Shown here: one piece after another, positions 53,668 through 63,984 of the stretch
How positions within the stretch are numbered: position 1 is the stretch's first letter
Layout: every line of letters begins with the position of its first letter
Assembly (NCBI RefSeq): GCF_001422725.1
Contig: NZ_LMMA01000001.1
Coordinates: 684,691-748,690 of the forward strand
DNA length: 64,000 nucleotides
Source: Flavobacterium sp. Leaf82
GTDB lineage: Bacteria > Bacteroidota > Bacteroidia > Flavobacteriales > Flavobacteriaceae
Direction of reading: 5' to 3'
Translations under genes and position numbers: made by a program
Notes under the pieces: generated by a model
The model's database searches: none
The model's input: only the letters and a program-made list of their open reading frames with translations
Told to the model about the DNA's origin: nothing

Positions 53668-55083
53668 TTATCGAATTAATGCTTTTGGTTCAAGATATGC
53701 TTCAAGACCAATTGTTCCAAATTCCCTGCCTATTCCTGATTGTTTAAATCCTCCAAAAGGCGCCATGGGATCATGACCTATTCCGTTTATTTGTACGCGG
53801 CCAGCATTTATTTGTGAGGCAACGCTATGAGCTCTTTTTTCGTCTGATGAGCTTATATATGCTTGTAGTCCGTAATTAGTGTCATTGGCAATTTCAATGG
53901 CTTCTTCTTCGGTTTTGTAAGTTATAATAGATAAAACAGGACCAAAAATTTCTTCTCTTGCAATTCGCATTTGATTGTTTACGTTTGCAAAAACGGTTGG
54001 TTTTACAAAGTTTCCTTTTTCTAATCCTTCTGGTTTACCTAAACCTCCAATTAGTATTTCGGCACCTTCATCGATTCCAATCTGGATGTAATTTTGAACG
54101 CGTTCATATTGTTTTAGGCTTACCATTGGGCCAACTGCTGTTGTTTTGTTTTTTGGATTGTCAACAATAGTATTTGAGACGACTTCTTTTATTAATTTTT
54201 TTACCTCTTCGAATCGATTTTCCGGAACTAACAATCTGGTTCCGGCAATACATGCCTGTCCGCTATTCATATAAGCGGCAATGACGGCAAGCGGAATTGC
54301 TTTTGAAAAATCAGCATCATCAAGAATGATATTAGGTGATTTTCCTCCAAGTTCCAGTGTAACACGCTTCATGGTTTCTACTGCTTCTTTAGCGATAATT
54401 TTTCCAACATTTGTAGATCCGGTAAAAGAGATTTTTGCAACATCAGGATTTCGGCTTATTTCTGCACCAACTATTTCGCCTAATCCATTAACGATATTAA
54501 AAACTCCTTTTGGCAATCCTGCTTCGTGAAGACATTCTGTCATTAATTGAGTTTGTTGCGCGCTCATTTCGCTTGGTTTAATCACTGTAGTGCATCCTGC
54601 GGCAATTGCGGTTGATAATTTGCTGGCAATAAAACCATTGCTGGAATTCCAAGGAATAATTATTCCAACTACACCAATCGGCGTCATCTGAACCTCAGAT
54701 TCTCCCATGGTTTTGGTGAAACTGTAAGTATTTAATAAGTTTATTGCCGAGTCGAAGCTTTTTAACATATAATCAAAACTTATAGTCGAAAATTGTAATG
54801 TTCCGCCGTATTCTTCAATCATAACATCGATAAAATCTTCTTTTCTTTTTTCGATAGAAGCCTGAATGTTTTTTAAATACTGAATTCTCTCTGTTGTTGT
54901 GGTTTTAGAAAAACTTTTAAAAGCTTCTTTAGCTGCGGCTATCGCGTTTTTAGTATCATCCTCATTTCCTAAAAGCACCTGTCCTAATTTTTCATTTGTG
55001 GTTGGGCTGATAAGGTCAAAATATTGTTTTCCTTGTGGAGTTATAAATTCTCCGTTAATGTAAATTTTGTCTATTGATTTCAT
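53668..55083 (-). CDS. NAD(P)-dependent aldehyde dehydrogenase
   Basis: 471 residues from the ATG at 55083 (MKSIDKIYINGEFITP); a frame extension to 55113 is not supported by the family. Catalytic residues: E244 in ELGGKSP and C278 in NSGQACIAGTR. The cofactor loop is IIPWNSSNG and FTGSTNVGK, the end region EEIFGPVLSI and PFGGFKQSGIGRE. It oxidises an aldehyde to the acid; the substrate cannot be predicted. IPWNSS replaces the more common IPWNFP/IPWNGP. Confidence 0.93.
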   Translation of the reverse strand: MKSIDKIYINGEFITPQGKQYFDLISPTTNEKLGQVLLGNEDDTKNAIAAAKEAFKSFSKTTTTERIQYLKNIQASIEKRKEDFIDVMIEEYGGTLQFSTISFDYMLKSFDSAINLLNTYSFTKTMGESEVQMTPIGVVGIIIPWNSSNGFIASKLSTAIAAGCTTVIKPSEMSAQQTQLMTECLHEAGLPKGVFNIVNGLGEIVGAEISRNPDVAKISFTGSTNVGKIIAKEAVETMKRVTLELGGKSPNIILDDADFSKAIPLAVIAAYMNSGQACIAGTRLLVPENRFEEVKKLIKEVVSNTIVDNPKNKTTAVGPMVSLKQYERVQNYIQIGIDEGAEILIGGLGKPEGLEKGNFVKPTVFANVNNQMRIAREEIFGPVLSIITYKTEEEAIEIANDTNYGLQAYISSSDEKRAHSVASQINAGRVQINGIGHDPMAPFGGFKQSGIGREFGTIGLEAYLEPKALIR

Positions 55084-55237
55084 GTTGTATTTTTTATGAA
55101 TTTTATTTGACAAAGATCTGGATTAACGGGACGGTCAGCTTTGTTGTAAAGCTCAAATAAGCTTTGTTAAAAAGCTCATTATTTAAGTAGTTTTTAATAA
55201 TGAGAAATTGAAAAAAAGAAAAAGTGGTGTATATAAA

Positions 55238-55262
55238 AAAACCTTTCGGCTGAAAGGTTTGT
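55238..55262 (-). terminator. Terminator of the universal stress protein gene
   Basis: AAACCTTTC, GGCT, GAAAGGTTT with a minus-strand T-run, 26 bp past the stop. Confidence 0.88.
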
Positions 55263-55286
55263 GTTTGAGAGTTGAAATAATGTTAT

Positions 55287-56111
55287 TTAAATTTTAAAAG
55301 TTATCACAGGTTTTACAGCATGATTTACCAGGCCTTCACTAATGCTTCCGTTAAAAAAATGAGCAAAACCGGTTCTTCCGTGCGTGCACATTCCGATAAT
55401 GTCTGTGTTTATACTGTTCGAAAAATTGATAATTCCTTTTTCAATATTAGTGTCGTTATAAATGTGGGTTTCGTAGTTAACAAGGTTGAATTCAGATACG
55501 AATTCATTCATTGTTTTTTCTATTGTATGAGTTGGTTTAAAGCTGTTTGGCGTGCAAATGGTTACCAAATGTATTTTAGATTCAAAGAATTTGGTAAAAT
55601 TTAAAAGTTTTTGAAAAGGTTTTTTAGCTTCATCTGAAAAATCAGATGCAAAAACGATATTTGACGCGTTAAAATTTGCAGCGTCTTTTTTAATAACTAA
55701 GACAGGAATTTCAGAATTACGAACCACTTTTTCAGTATTAGAGCCAATTAATAGTTCTTCAATTCCTGAAGATCCGTGAGATCCCATTATTATTAAATCA
55801 ACATCATAATCTTTGCTTACTTGTGAAATTCCATGAATAGGCTTGTCCATTTTTACGATTTCAGTTACCGGAATCCCGTCTAAATACGGTCGTGAAGAAA
55901 CTTCGTCAAGCATTTCATTGGCTTTTTTCATAAAAAGCATGGTTTCGGGAATACTTGCGCCACCAAGTACTGCATCGTTCATTTGGCTTGGTAATTCAAG
56001 CATGTGTAAAACGATGATTTCAGAGTTGTTTTTTTTAGCAATTTGCGCAGCAACTTTTAGGGCGTCTTCAGCATGTTCTGAGAAGTCGGTAGGTACTAGA
56101 ATTCGTTTCAT
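55287..56111 (-). CDS. Tandem universal stress protein
   Basis: 274 residues, two Usp domains. Domain 1 (1 to about 145) starts KRILVPTDFSEHAEDAL and has the ATP-binding-type GSHGSSGIEELLIGSNTEKVV. Domain 2 (about 150-274) has IVFASDFSDEAKKPF and GMCTHGRTGFAHFFNGSISEGLV. Domain 2 keeps a G-x2-G-x9-G-like pattern as well. Role in stress adaptation is assumed. Divergent from rimP. Confidence 0.93.
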   Translation of the reverse strand: MKRILVPTDFSEHAEDALKVAAQIAKKNNSEIIVLHMLELPSQMNDAVLGGASIPETMLFMKKANEMLDEVSSRPYLDGIPVTEIVKMDKPIHGISQVSKDYDVDLIIMGSHGSSGIEELLIGSNTEKVVRNSEIPVLVIKKDAANFNASNIVFASDFSDEAKKPFQKLLNFTKFFESKIHLVTICTPNSFKPTHTIEKTMNEFVSEFNLVNYETHIYNDTNIEKGIINFSNSINTDIIGMCTHGRTGFAHFFNGSISEGLVNHAVKPVITFKI

Positions 56112-56196
56112 AGTTTTTTGGGTTAAATAATGTGAAATTCTATTGTTTTAATGCTCTTATAAAGATAAGAAATATTTTTAGAGCAATCTATTTATT

Positions 56197-56224
56197 TTGA
56201 TTTATAAAAAAAACACTATATTTG
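56197..56224 (+). promoter_or_regulatory. Promoter of the rimP-nusA-infB operon
   Basis: TTG (56197-56199), N17, TATATTTG (56217-56224): an exact Bacteroidota consensus promoter. Confidence 0.85.
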
Positions 56225-56252
56225 CACCGTTATTTATTAAAATCTAAATAAT

Positions 56253-56280
56253 GAGGGGACTAAGTGTCCCCTCTTTTTAT
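56253..56280 (+). terminator. Terminator-like hairpin in the rimP leader
   Basis: GAGGGGAC (56253-56260), TAAGT loop, GTCCCCTC (56266-56273), then TTTTTAT. It lies between the promoter and the rimP ATG at 56287, so it could attenuate the operon. An open frame upstream (ATG at 56251) lies in the hairpin and is not taken as the start. Confidence 0.75.
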
Positions 56281-56286
56281 AAAATT

Positions 56287-56751
56287 ATGACATTTAAAGA
56301 AAAAGTAAACGGATTAATTGCGGAGGCTCTTTTAGAAAAGCCATCAATCTTTTTGATTGATCTGGCTATTTCAGATTCTTTCAAAATTAGTGTAGGTTTA
56401 GATGGGGATAATGGAGTGGCGTTGCAGGATTGTATTGATGTGAGTCGTGCAATCGAGAATAATCTGGATCGTGAAGAGCAGGATTTTTCGCTTGAAGTTG
56501 CATCGGTTGGAGTAGGATCGCCATTGAAATTGACAAGGCAATACAAGAAAAATATTGGTAGAACATTGATTGTTACTACAAATACTGAAAAAATTGAAGC
56601 AGAATTAGTAGAAGCTAACGATGTTTTTATAATTTTGTCTTGGGAAGCAAGAGAACCGAAAAAAGTAGGAAAAGGAAAAGAAACAGTTCAAAAAGAGCAA
56701 CAAATACCTTATACAGAAATTAAAGAGGCAATTGTTACAGTAACATTTTAA
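56287..56751 (+). CDS. rimP: Ribosome maturation factor RimP
   Basis: 154 residues from ATG 56287 ([15 protein letters not shown]). [25 protein letters not shown] corresponds to the family's EVSSPGLDRPL segment, and [15 protein letters not shown] is the C-terminal SH3-like strand. It assists 30S assembly. First gene of rimP-nusA-infB, the arrangement conserved across bacteria. Confidence 0.94.
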   Translation: MTFKEKVNGLIAEALLEKPSIFLIDLAISDSFKISVGLDGDNGVALQDCIDVSRAIENNLDREEQDFSLEVASVGVGSPLKLTRQYKKNIGRTLIVTTNTEKIEAELVEANDVFIILSWEAREPKKVGKGKETVQKEQQIPYTEIKEAIVTVTF

Positions 56752-56764
56752 TTAAAGAATTCGC

Positions 56765-58012
56765 ATGGAAAATTTAGCATTAATCGATTCATTCTCAGAG
56801 TTTAAAGATAATAAACTTATTGATCGTGTAACGCTTATGGCAATTTTAGAGGACGTGTTTAGAAATGCATTAAAGAAAAAATACGGTTCTGATGATAACT
56901 TCGATATTATTATTAATCCTGACAAAGGAGATATGGAAATATGGAGAAGAAGAGTAATTGTTGCTGATGAAGATCTTGATTTTGAGAACGAAGAAATTAC
57001 GTTAACAGAAGCTAGAATGATCGAAGCGGATTTTGAAATTGGTGAAGAAGTTTCTGAAGAAGTTAAATTGATTGATTTAGGAAGAAGAGCTATTTTGGCA
57101 TTGCGTCAAAACTTAATATCTAAAATTCACGAACACGATAATACAAATCTTTACAAGCAATTTAAAGATATTATTGGTGATATTTATACTGCCGAAGTAC
57201 ACCATGTTCGCCCAAGAGTTGTAATTTTGGTCGATGATGAAGGAAATGAAATTGTTCTTCCAAAAGAAAAACAAATTCCATCTGACTTTTTCCGTAAAGG
57301 AGATAACGTTCGAGGAATTATTGAAAGCGTTGAATTAAAAGGAAATAAACCTCAAATTATTATGTCAAGAACTTCTGAGAAGTTCTTAGAAAAATTGTTT
57401 GAACAAGAAATTCCAGAAGTATTCGACGGTTTGATTACAGTGAAAAATGTAGTTCGTATTCCGGGTGAAAAAGCAAAAGTAGCTGTAGATTCTTATGATG
57501 ACAGAATTGATCCTGTTGGAGCTTGTGTTGGTATGAAAGGATCTCGTATTCACGGAATTGTTCGTGAGTTAGGAAACGAAAATATCGACGTAATCAACTA
57601 CACAAGTAATATTCAGTTGTTTATTACGAGAGCATTAAGTCCTGCTAAAGTTTCTTCAATCAAAATTGATGAAGAAAATAAAAGAGCTGAAGTGTTCTTG
57701 AAATTAGAAGAAGTTTCTAAAGCAATTGGTAGAGGTGGTCATAATATAAAATTAGCAGGTCAGCTAACAGGCTACGAGCTAGATGTTATCAGAGAAGGTG
57801 ATGTTGCTAGTGGCGAAGATGATGACGTTGAATTAACTGAGTTTTCAGATGAAATTGAAGGCTGGGTTATCGAAGAATTTGCAAAAATTGGTTTAGATAC
57901 AGCTAGAAGTATCTTAAAGCAAGAAGTAGAAGATTTAGTAAGAAGAACAGATTTAGAAGAGGAAACTATTCTTGATGTTATGAAAATACTAAAAGAAGAG
58001 TTTGATAGCTAG
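56765..58012 (+). CDS. nusA: Transcription termination/antitermination factor NusA
   Basis: 415 residues. An N-terminal polymerase-binding domain (1 to about 125), S1 domain (YTAEVHHVRPRVVILVDDEGNEIVLPKEKQIP), and two KH domains (DPVGACVGMKGSRIHGIVRELGNENIDVI; EVSKAIGRGGHNIKLAGQLTGYELDVI) are present. It lacks the long C-terminal acidic repeats of E. coli NusA, having only a short acidic tail. It could act back on its own leader hairpin. Confidence 0.97.
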   Translation: MENLALIDSFSEFKDNKLIDRVTLMAILEDVFRNALKKKYGSDDNFDIIINPDKGDMEIWRRRVIVADEDLDFENEEITLTEARMIEADFEIGEEVSEEVKLIDLGRRAILALRQNLISKIHEHDNTNLYKQFKDIIGDIYTAEVHHVRPRVVILVDDEGNEIVLPKEKQIPSDFFRKGDNVRGIIESVELKGNKPQIIMSRTSEKFLEKLFEQEIPEVFDGLITVKNVVRIPGEKAKVAVDSYDDRIDPVGACVGMKGSRIHGIVRELGNENIDVINYTSNIQLFITRALSPAKVSSIKIDEENKRAEVFLKLEEVSKAIGRGGHNIKLAGQLTGYELDVIREGDVASGEDDDVELTEFSDEIEGWVIEEFAKIGLDTARSILKQEVEDLVRRTDLEEETILDVMKILKEEFDS

Positions 58013-58060
58013 TTATCTGCTCTAACAACACAACGAAAAAGGTAATAATAAAAAGGTTAT

Positions 58061-60949
58061 ATGTCTGAAGAGAGAGTAATAAGAATAAACAAGGTTTTAA
58101 GGGAATTAAATATTTCGTTAGAAAGAGCTGTTGATTATCTAAAAGATAAGGGAATTGCTATTGATGCAAATCCAAATGCGAAAATTTCTGATAGCGAATT
58201 TAATATCCTACAAAGCCAATTTGCGGGCGATAAGGGGAATAAAGAAGCTTCTAAGGAAGTGGGGGAAGAGAAAAGAAAAGAAAAAGAAGCTTTACGTGTA
58301 GAGCGTGAAAAAGAAATTGAAGACAAACGCAGACAAGACGAGGAACGCCAAAAACAACAAGAAGTTATAAAAGCGAGAGCTGTTGTAACCGGACCTGTTC
58401 AGGTTGGTAAAATTGATTTAAATCCTAAGAAACCTGCAGTTGTTGCTACTCCTGTTGAGGAGCCTGCTAAAGTTGAAGAACCAAAAGCAGTTGTTGCTCC
58501 AACTCAACCAGAAAAACCTGTTCAAAAAGAAATTGTACAGCCTGAGCCACCAGTGGTTCCTGTAGTTTCTGAAGAGAAAAAGGTTGAAAAACCTATTATT
58601 ACTGAGAAAAAAGAAGTAAAAGAAGTAAAAGTGGAAGCTCCTAAAGTTGCTCAGGAACCAGTTGTTTCAACTGATCCGGCAACAGCTGAAGAAACTATTA
58701 CTACGCAATATCAAAAATTATCCGGAACTACCCTTACTGGTCAAACAATTGATTTATCTCAATTTAATAAACCTAAGAAAAAGAAGGAAGATCCAAAAAT
58801 TACTCCTAATAAACCGGGAGCTCCAGGAGCTGGAAATAACGCTAATAAAAATAAGCGTAAAAGAATTGCTCCTAAGCCTGGTGCGCCAGGTGCGCCAAAA
58901 CCTGCTACAGGTAATGCACCGGGAACTCCAAATCCTAATAAAATTACGCCAAATACTGGTGGTGGAGGATTTAATGCTAACAGAAGCGCAAGACCTGGTT
59001 TTGTAAAAGGAAACCGTCCGGCAATTGTAGCAAAAGTAGAGCCTACTGAAGAGGAAGTAAAAAACCAAATTAGAGAGACTCTTGAAAAACTTCAGGGTAA
59101 AGGTGGAAAATCAAAAGCTGCTAAATACAGAAGAGATAAAAGAGATACACACCGTCAGAAATCTGATGAAGAGCAAAGAGCGCTTGACGAAGGAAGTAAA
59201 ACTATTAAAGTTACTGAGTTTGTTACTGTAGGTGAAATTGCAATCATGATGGATGTGCCGATTACTAAAGTAATTGGGACTTGTATGTCTCTTGGTATCA
59301 TGGTAACCATGAACCAGCGTTTAGATGCTGAAACATTAACTATTGTAGCTGATGAATTTGGTTACGAAGTTGAGTTTATTACAGTTGATATCGAAGAAGC
59401 TATTGAAGTAGTTGAAGATAAAGAAGAAGATTTAGTTGTAAGAGCGCCAATTGTTACTGTAATGGGTCACGTCGATCACGGTAAAACATCTTTGCTGGAT
59501 TATATTCGTAAAGAAAATGTTATCGCTGGTGAGTCTGGAGGTATTACACAACACATTGGAGCTTACGGAGTAACTTTAGATAATGGTCAGAAAATTGCAT
59601 TCTTAGATACACCGGGTCACGAGGCGTTTACCGCGATGCGTGCACGTGGAGCTCAAGTTACCGATATCGCTATTATTGTTGTTGCTGCGGATGATGATAT
59701 CATGCCACAAACAAAAGAAGCAATTTCTCACGCACAAGCGGCGGGAGTGCCAATTATATTTGCAATCAATAAAATTGATAAACCAAATGCTAATGTTGAG
59801 AAAATTAAAGAGCGTTTGGCTAGTATGAACTTACTTGTTGAAGATTGGGGTGGAAAAATTCAGTCACATGATATTTCTGCAAAAGTTGGAACAGGTGTGA
59901 AAGAATTACTAGAGAAAGTTTTATTAGAAGCAGAAATCTTAGATTTAAAATCGAATCCAAACAAAGCGGCTCAAGGAACAGTTGTTGAGGCGTTCTTAGA
60001 TAAAGGAAAAGGATATGTTTCTACAATTTTAGTTCAACACGGAACTTTAAAAGTAGGAGATTATATGTTGGCAGGTAAGCATCATGGTAAAATTAAAGCT
60101 ATGCATGACGAACGTGGACATATTGTTAAAGAAGCTGGTCCTTCGACTCCTGTATCTGTTTTAGGTTTAGATGGTGCAGCTACTGCAGGTGATAAATTCA
60201 ATGTATTTGAAGATGAAAAAGAAGCAAAACAAATTGCATCTAAACGTTCTCAATTAATGCGTGAACAATCTGTACGTACACAAAGACATATTACACTTGA
60301 TGAAATTGGTCGTCGTATTGCACTTGGTCAGTTTAAAGAATTGAACGTGATCCTTAAAGGAGACGTTGATGGATCTGTTGAAGCATTATCAGATTCGTTC
60401 TCTAAATTGTCTACTGAAGAAATTCAAATTAATATTATTCATAAAGGTGTTGGAGCAATTACTGAAACTGACGTTATGTTGGCTTCTGCTTCTGATGCGA
60501 TCATTATTGGATTTAACGTTCGTCCTGCTGGAAATGCGAGACAACTTGCAGATAAAGAAGAAATCGATATCCGTTACTATTCTATTATCTACGCAGCTAT
60601 CGATGACTTGAAAGATGCAATGGAAGGAATGTTAGCTCCTGAGATGAAAGAAGAAATTTTAGGAACTGCTGAGATCCGTGAGATCTTCAAAATTTCTAAA
60701 GTGGGTTCAATCGCTGGTTGTATGGTTATGGACGGTAAAATCATGAGATCTTCTAAAATTAGAGTTATCAGAGAAGGAGTAGTAGTGCATACTGGTGAAC
60801 TTGTTGCATTGAAACGTTTCAAAGATGATGTTAAAGAAGTTTCTAAAGGTTATGATTGTGGTATTCAAATTAAAGGCTACAACGACATCGAAGAAAGAGA
60901 TGTTATTGAAGCATACCATGAAGTTGCAATCAAAAAGAAATTGAAATAA
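58061..60949 (+). CDS. infB: Translation initiation factor IF-2
   Basis: 962 residues. The first 330 residues are an extended low-complexity region (Lys/Glu then Pro/Ala/Gly/Asn-rich). The G domain starts at about 460 with GHVDHGKT (469-476), then [15 protein letters not shown] and NKIDKPNAN. Domains II-IV follow ([49 protein letters not shown]). It places initiator tRNA on the 30S subunit. Last gene of the operon. Confidence 0.98.
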   Translation: MSEERVIRINKVLRELNISLERAVDYLKDKGIAIDANPNAKISDSEFNILQSQFAGDKGNKEASKEVGEEKRKEKEALRVEREKEIEDKRRQDEERQKQQEVIKARAVVTGPVQVGKIDLNPKKPAVVATPVEEPAKVEEPKAVVAPTQPEKPVQKEIVQPEPPVVPVVSEEKKVEKPIITEKKEVKEVKVEAPKVAQEPVVSTDPATAEETITTQYQKLSGTTLTGQTIDLSQFNKPKKKKEDPKITPNKPGAPGAGNNANKNKRKRIAPKPGAPGAPKPATGNAPGTPNPNKITPNTGGGGFNANRSARPGFVKGNRPAIVAKVEPTEEEVKNQIRETLEKLQGKGGKSKAAKYRRDKRDTHRQKSDEEQRALDEGSKTIKVTEFVTVGEIAIMMDVPITKVIGTCMSLGIMVTMNQRLDAETLTIVADEFGYEVEFITVDIEEAIEVVEDKEEDLVVRAPIVTVMGHVDHGKTSLLDYIRKENVIAGESGGITQHIGAYGVTLDNGQKIAFLDTPGHEAFTAMRARGAQVTDIAIIVVAADDDIMPQTKEAISHAQAAGVPIIFAINKIDKPNANVEKIKERLASMNLLVEDWGGKIQSHDISAKVGTGVKELLEKVLLEAEILDLKSNPNKAAQGTVVEAFLDKGKGYVSTILVQHGTLKVGDYMLAGKHHGKIKAMHDERGHIVKEAGPSTPVSVLGLDGAATAGDKFNVFEDEKEAKQIASKRSQLMREQSVRTQRHITLDEIGRRIALGQFKELNVILKGDVDGSVEALSDSFSKLSTEEIQINIIHKGVGAITETDVMLASASDAIIIGFNVRPAGNARQLADKEEIDIRYYSIIYAAIDDLKDAMEGMLAPEMKEEILGTAEIREIFKISKVGSIAGCMVMDGKIMRSSKIRVIREGVVVHTGELVALKRFKDDVKEVSKGYDCGIQIKGYNDIEERDVIEAYHEVAIKKKLK

Positions 60950-60967
60950 TATTCAATAATTATAATA

Positions 60968-60999
60968 TAAAGTCCCAATGAAAATTGGGACTTTTTTTA
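60968..60999 (+). terminator. Terminator of rimP-nusA-infB
   Basis: AAAGTCCCAAT, GAAA, ATTGGGACTTT, then TTTT. Confidence 0.93.
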
Positions 61000-61106
61000 T
61001 GGCAGTATTTTAAGGTTATAATAATTGTATGAGTTAATTTGGAATAAAAAAAACAGACTTTATCTATTTCAAATTTTAATGTTATTTTTGTTCAAATTAT
61101 TTAAAT

Positions 61107-61616
61107 ATGAAACGATTAATATACTCAGTTATTTTGATTATTGGTATTTCAGTTCAGTCTTTTGCTCAGGAAGATGTGGAAAAAAAATCGCCTCCTGTTG
61201 GAAATGCGCTGGCAGGTGATTATTATGGGGCTGATATATCTGGTGTTTCTGAGAGTAAAGCGATTTCGATTGCAGAGCTTGATGGTGTATTGAGGAAGGA
61301 AAAAACAGTAAAGAATGTTGCTGTAAAAGGAGTTGTAACTGACGTTTGTAAAAAACGTGGATGTTGGATAACTCTCAAAACTGCTGATGGTTCTTCTTTC
61401 TTTGTTAAAATGAAAGATTATGCCTTTTTTGTACCTGTTGCCTTAAAAGGAAAGAATGTTGTTTTGGAAGGTAATGCTGAAAGAGAAGTTACATCTGTCG
61501 ATGAGTTGAAACATTACGCTAAAGATGCTAAAAAACCGCAATCTGAGATAGATGCAATTACTTCTCCAAAAGAAGAGATTAGGTTTTTAGCGAATGGAAT
61601 AAAAGTTGTGGACTAA
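61107..61616 (+). CDS. DUF4920 exported protein
   Basis: 169 residues. A signal peptide (MKRLIYSVILIIGISVQSFAQ) is followed by the DUF4920 core: GVVTDVCKKRGCWITLKTADGSSFFVKMKDYAFFVPVALKGKNVVLEGNAE. The VCKKRGCW cysteine pair is the family hallmark. The fold is probably an OB-like beta barrel; the cysteines may bind metal or form a disulfide. Function unknown. A TATTTTTG -7 element lies at 61083-61090. Confidence 0.87.
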   Translation: MKRLIYSVILIIGISVQSFAQEDVEKKSPPVGNALAGDYYGADISGVSESKAISIAELDGVLRKEKTVKNVAVKGVVTDVCKKRGCWITLKTADGSSFFVKMKDYAFFVPVALKGKNVVLEGNAEREVTSVDELKHYAKDAKKPQSEIDAITSPKEEIRFLANGIKVVD

Positions 61617-61640
61617 TTTAATAATCCAATTTAATAGTAT

Positions 61641-61674
61641 CAAAGTCCCAATGTATCTGGGGCTTTTTTTTATT
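61641..61674 (+). terminator. Terminator of the DUF4920 gene
   Basis: AAAGTCCCA, ATGTAT, CTGGGGCTTT with two wobble/mismatch positions, then TTTTT. It resembles the infB terminator 670 bp upstream. The following 290 bp (61675-61962) is AT-rich with no gene seen. Confidence 0.7.
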
Positions 61675-61961
61675 AAAACAAATCTTATAGATTTTTATCT
61701 TTTTTTATCACAGGTTTGAAAGTTGTTTTGCAGTAAAGCTTTGTATTTGGATATGTAGTGTGTTGAATTGTGGATTAATTGTAGTGCTTTTGTATTGTTA
61801 ATTGTCAATTTTGCCTTTTCTGTAAGGTGTAATTCCTGATGGAGAAGTGTAATATAAGACTTGTTTTGAGTGATGTTTATGTGGAGTTTTTTGTTTTATA
61901 ATTACCTTTTACTGTTTTATGTGGTTTAAACAAAGTTCGTTCTAAAGCTTAGTAATGACAT

Positions 61962-61995
61962 AAAAAAAAGCGAGATCTAATCTCGCTTTTTTTAT
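61962..61995 (-). terminator. Terminator of the SPOR-domain gene
   Basis: AAAAAAAGCGAGAT, CTA, ATCTCGCTTTTTTT, symmetric, so usable from either side. Confidence 0.88.
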
Positions 61996-62011
61996 ATCGT
62001 TAAGACATGTT

Positions 62012-62401
62012 TTATTTGCTGGGTTTGATTAAAAAGACACTTTTGTATCTCTTTTTGATCTCAGCTAAATTACGTTCTGCCTCTATTCTTGTTTTGAAAT
62101 TCCCAACCATTACTTTATAGTTTGGTGTATTGAAAATTATTGTTCCGTCGATATTGCTATATTCTCTTTTAAAATCAGACAGCGTTTTTTTTGCTTCTTC
62201 GCTTTTTCCGCTAAAGATTTGAATTTTATAAGTATCGTTTGTGTTTATTGACGTGTTAATTTTGCGTTTGTCATTGAGTAGTTGATCAAATTTGGGGTCT
62301 TGATTGAGTGTTAAATTTTGGTCTTGAGCATGAATATTATATGCTAAAGTAAACATTGTTAATGTTAAGAAAACTCTTTTTGAAGGGGTTAAAATTCTCA
62401 T
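62012..62401 (-). CDS. SPOR-domain exported protein
   Basis: 129 residues from ATG 62401 (MRILTPSKRVFL); the frame extends to 62422. A signal peptide (VFLTLTMFTLAYNIHAQ) is followed by a short linker and a SPOR domain: YKIQIFSGKSEEAKKTLSDF ... YKVMVGNFKTRIEAERNLAEIKKRYKSVFLI. SPOR domains bind peptidoglycan lacking stem peptides, mainly at septa. The single domain leaves a cell-envelope role the only safe statement. Confidence 0.88.
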   Translation of the reverse strand: MRILTPSKRVFLTLTMFTLAYNIHAQDQNLTLNQDPKFDQLLNDKRKINTSINTNDTYKIQIFSGKSEEAKKTLSDFKREYSNIDGTIIFNTPNYKVMVGNFKTRIEAERNLAEIKKRYKSVFLIKPSK

Positions 62402-62504
62402 AATGTGATGGTTTTTATGCAAAAATAGTATTTAAAATTTGTATGGAAAATATTGATATTATTTAGAATTGATATAAATTGATATTTAAGAGTATTTTAA
62501 GGTT

Positions 62505-62533
62505 TTGAGAATAGTTCATAAGTCGTATTTTTG
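62505..62533 (+). promoter_or_regulatory. Promoter of the alternative complex III operon
   Basis: TTG (62505-62507), N18, TATTTTTG (62526-62533), 87 bp before the cytochrome gene. Confidence 0.65.
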
Positions 62534-62620
62534 TGCAAGTTTTAAAAGAAGGTATTAGTTTTTCGTTGATTTACTACAGAAAAAATCATACCAAAAATTA
62601 GTAGATAATTATTATACTAT

Positions 62621-63952
62621 ATGAAAAAGGTGGGTAACCATAATTCGATCTCAAGAAAATTACTACTTAGCTTATCGCTAACGTTAATTTTCTCCCTAAC
62701 TTCATTTGCTCAAGATGCTGCTGCTCCGGCGGCGCCTGAAGCTGCTGCTCCGGCTGCTGCTGCGGGTGGTGATCCAGTAAAAGGGAAAGAACTTTTTAAT
62801 GCAAATTGCGCTGCATGTCACAAATTAGATGCTAAATCAACTGGTCCTGCCCTAAGAGGCGTTGCCGGTAAACATGATATGGCCTGGATTTACAAGTGGG
62901 TGCATAACAGCTCTGAAATGATTAAATCAGGGGATGCTGTTGCAGTTAAATTATTTGAAGAAAACAATAAGTCTGTAATGACTTCTTTTCCTCAATTGTC
63001 TACAGGTGATATTGATAATATTATTGCTTATACTTCTGAAGTAAAAGCTGAGCCTGCTCCTGGTCCTAATGGTGCAGCAACTCCTCCTGGGACTAATGTT
63101 GAAGGTGGCGGAATTTCTAATAACATTATTTTAGGAGCTCTTGCTCTTGTAATGGCTATTTTGGTTGTTATGTTGTTCATGGTGAACAAAGTGTTGACTA
63201 AAGTGGCAAGTAATAATGGTATTGTAGTTGCTCCAAAAGAAGCAAGGACTCCAATCTGGAAAGCATTTGCTAAAAACCAATTTTTGGTTTTAGTAACTTC
63301 TATATTTTTGCTTTTGGCAAGTGGTTATTTCGTGTATGCATTCTTAATGCAGGTAGGTGTTGATCAAAATTATGAGCCAATTCAGCCAATTCACTATTCT
63401 CACAAGATACACGCTGGTGATAACGAAATCAATTGTAAATATTGTCACTCTGCTGCCCGTGTAAGTAAGAATGCTGGTATTCCTTCTTTGAATGTTTGTA
63501 TGAACTGTCATAAAAACATTTCTGAAGTTGCTGAAACTACAGCTACTGCTGAATATAGCAAAGCTTTTTACGATGCTCAAATCCAAAAATTGTATGATGC
63601 AGTTGGTTGGGATAAGGCGAAACAAGCTTATACCGGAAAAACGCAGCCTGTAAAATGGGTTCGTATTCATAATCTTCCTGATTTTGTTTACTTCAATCAC
63701 TCTCAACACGTTTCTGTTGCAGGAGTTGAATGTCAAACTTGTCACGGTCCAGTGCAGGAATTTGAGATCATGAAGCAATATTCTAAATTAACAATGGGAT
63801 GGTGTATTGATTGCCATAGAAAAACTGATGTTAAGATGGAAGGAAACGCTTACTATGATAAAATTCATGCTGAACTTTCTAAAAAATACGGTGTAGAAAA
63901 ATTGACTGCAGCGCAAATGGGAGGTTTAGAATGCGGTAAATGCCACTATTAA
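62621..63952 (+). CDS. actA: Multihaem cytochrome c subunit of alternative complex III (ActA-like)
   Basis: 443 residues. A signal peptide is followed by an Ala/Pro linker and a mono-haem cytochrome c domain (C63-A-A-C66-H). Then come two membrane helices (about 165-190 and 220-245) and a C-terminal multihaem domain with five more CxxCH motifs: CKYCH (272-276), CMNCH, CQTCH, CIDCH, CGKCH. The five-haem part with flanking helix matches ActA of the quinol:cytochrome c oxidoreductase. The N-terminal cytochrome c domain makes six haem motifs in one chain. It is followed 32 bp later by the start of the next gene. Confidence 0.88.
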   Translation: MKKVGNHNSISRKLLLSLSLTLIFSLTSFAQDAAAPAAPEAAAPAAAAGGDPVKGKELFNANCAACHKLDAKSTGPALRGVAGKHDMAWIYKWVHNSSEMIKSGDAVAVKLFEENNKSVMTSFPQLSTGDIDNIIAYTSEVKAEPAPGPNGAATPPGTNVEGGGISNNIILGALALVMAILVVMLFMVNKVLTKVASNNGIVVAPKEARTPIWKAFAKNQFLVLVTSIFLLLASGYFVYAFLMQVGVDQNYEPIQPIHYSHKIHAGDNEINCKYCHSAARVSKNAGIPSLNVCMNCHKNISEVAETTATAEYSKAFYDAQIQKLYDAVGWDKAKQAYTGKTQPVKWVRIHNLPDFVYFNHSQHVSVAGVECQTCHGPVQEFEIMKQYSKLTMGWCIDCHRKTDVKMEGNAYYDKIHAELSKKYGVEKLTAAQMGGLECGKCHY

Positions 63953-63984
63953 TCGAATTATTAAGATTTTAATATTTATATACA

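Noticed and set aside
56251..56286. Upstream start for rimP
   Set aside because: The 12 extra codons are the leader hairpin; MTFKEKV at 56287 matches RimP size.
58647..59006. 119-codon Leu/Arg-rich frame in infB
   Set aside because: Frame-shifted reading of the Lys/Pro-rich IF-2 linker.
61675..61961. Small RNA or gene in the AT-rich gap after the DUF4920 gene
   Set aside because: No promoter consensus, open frame or stable structure apart from the flanking terminators.
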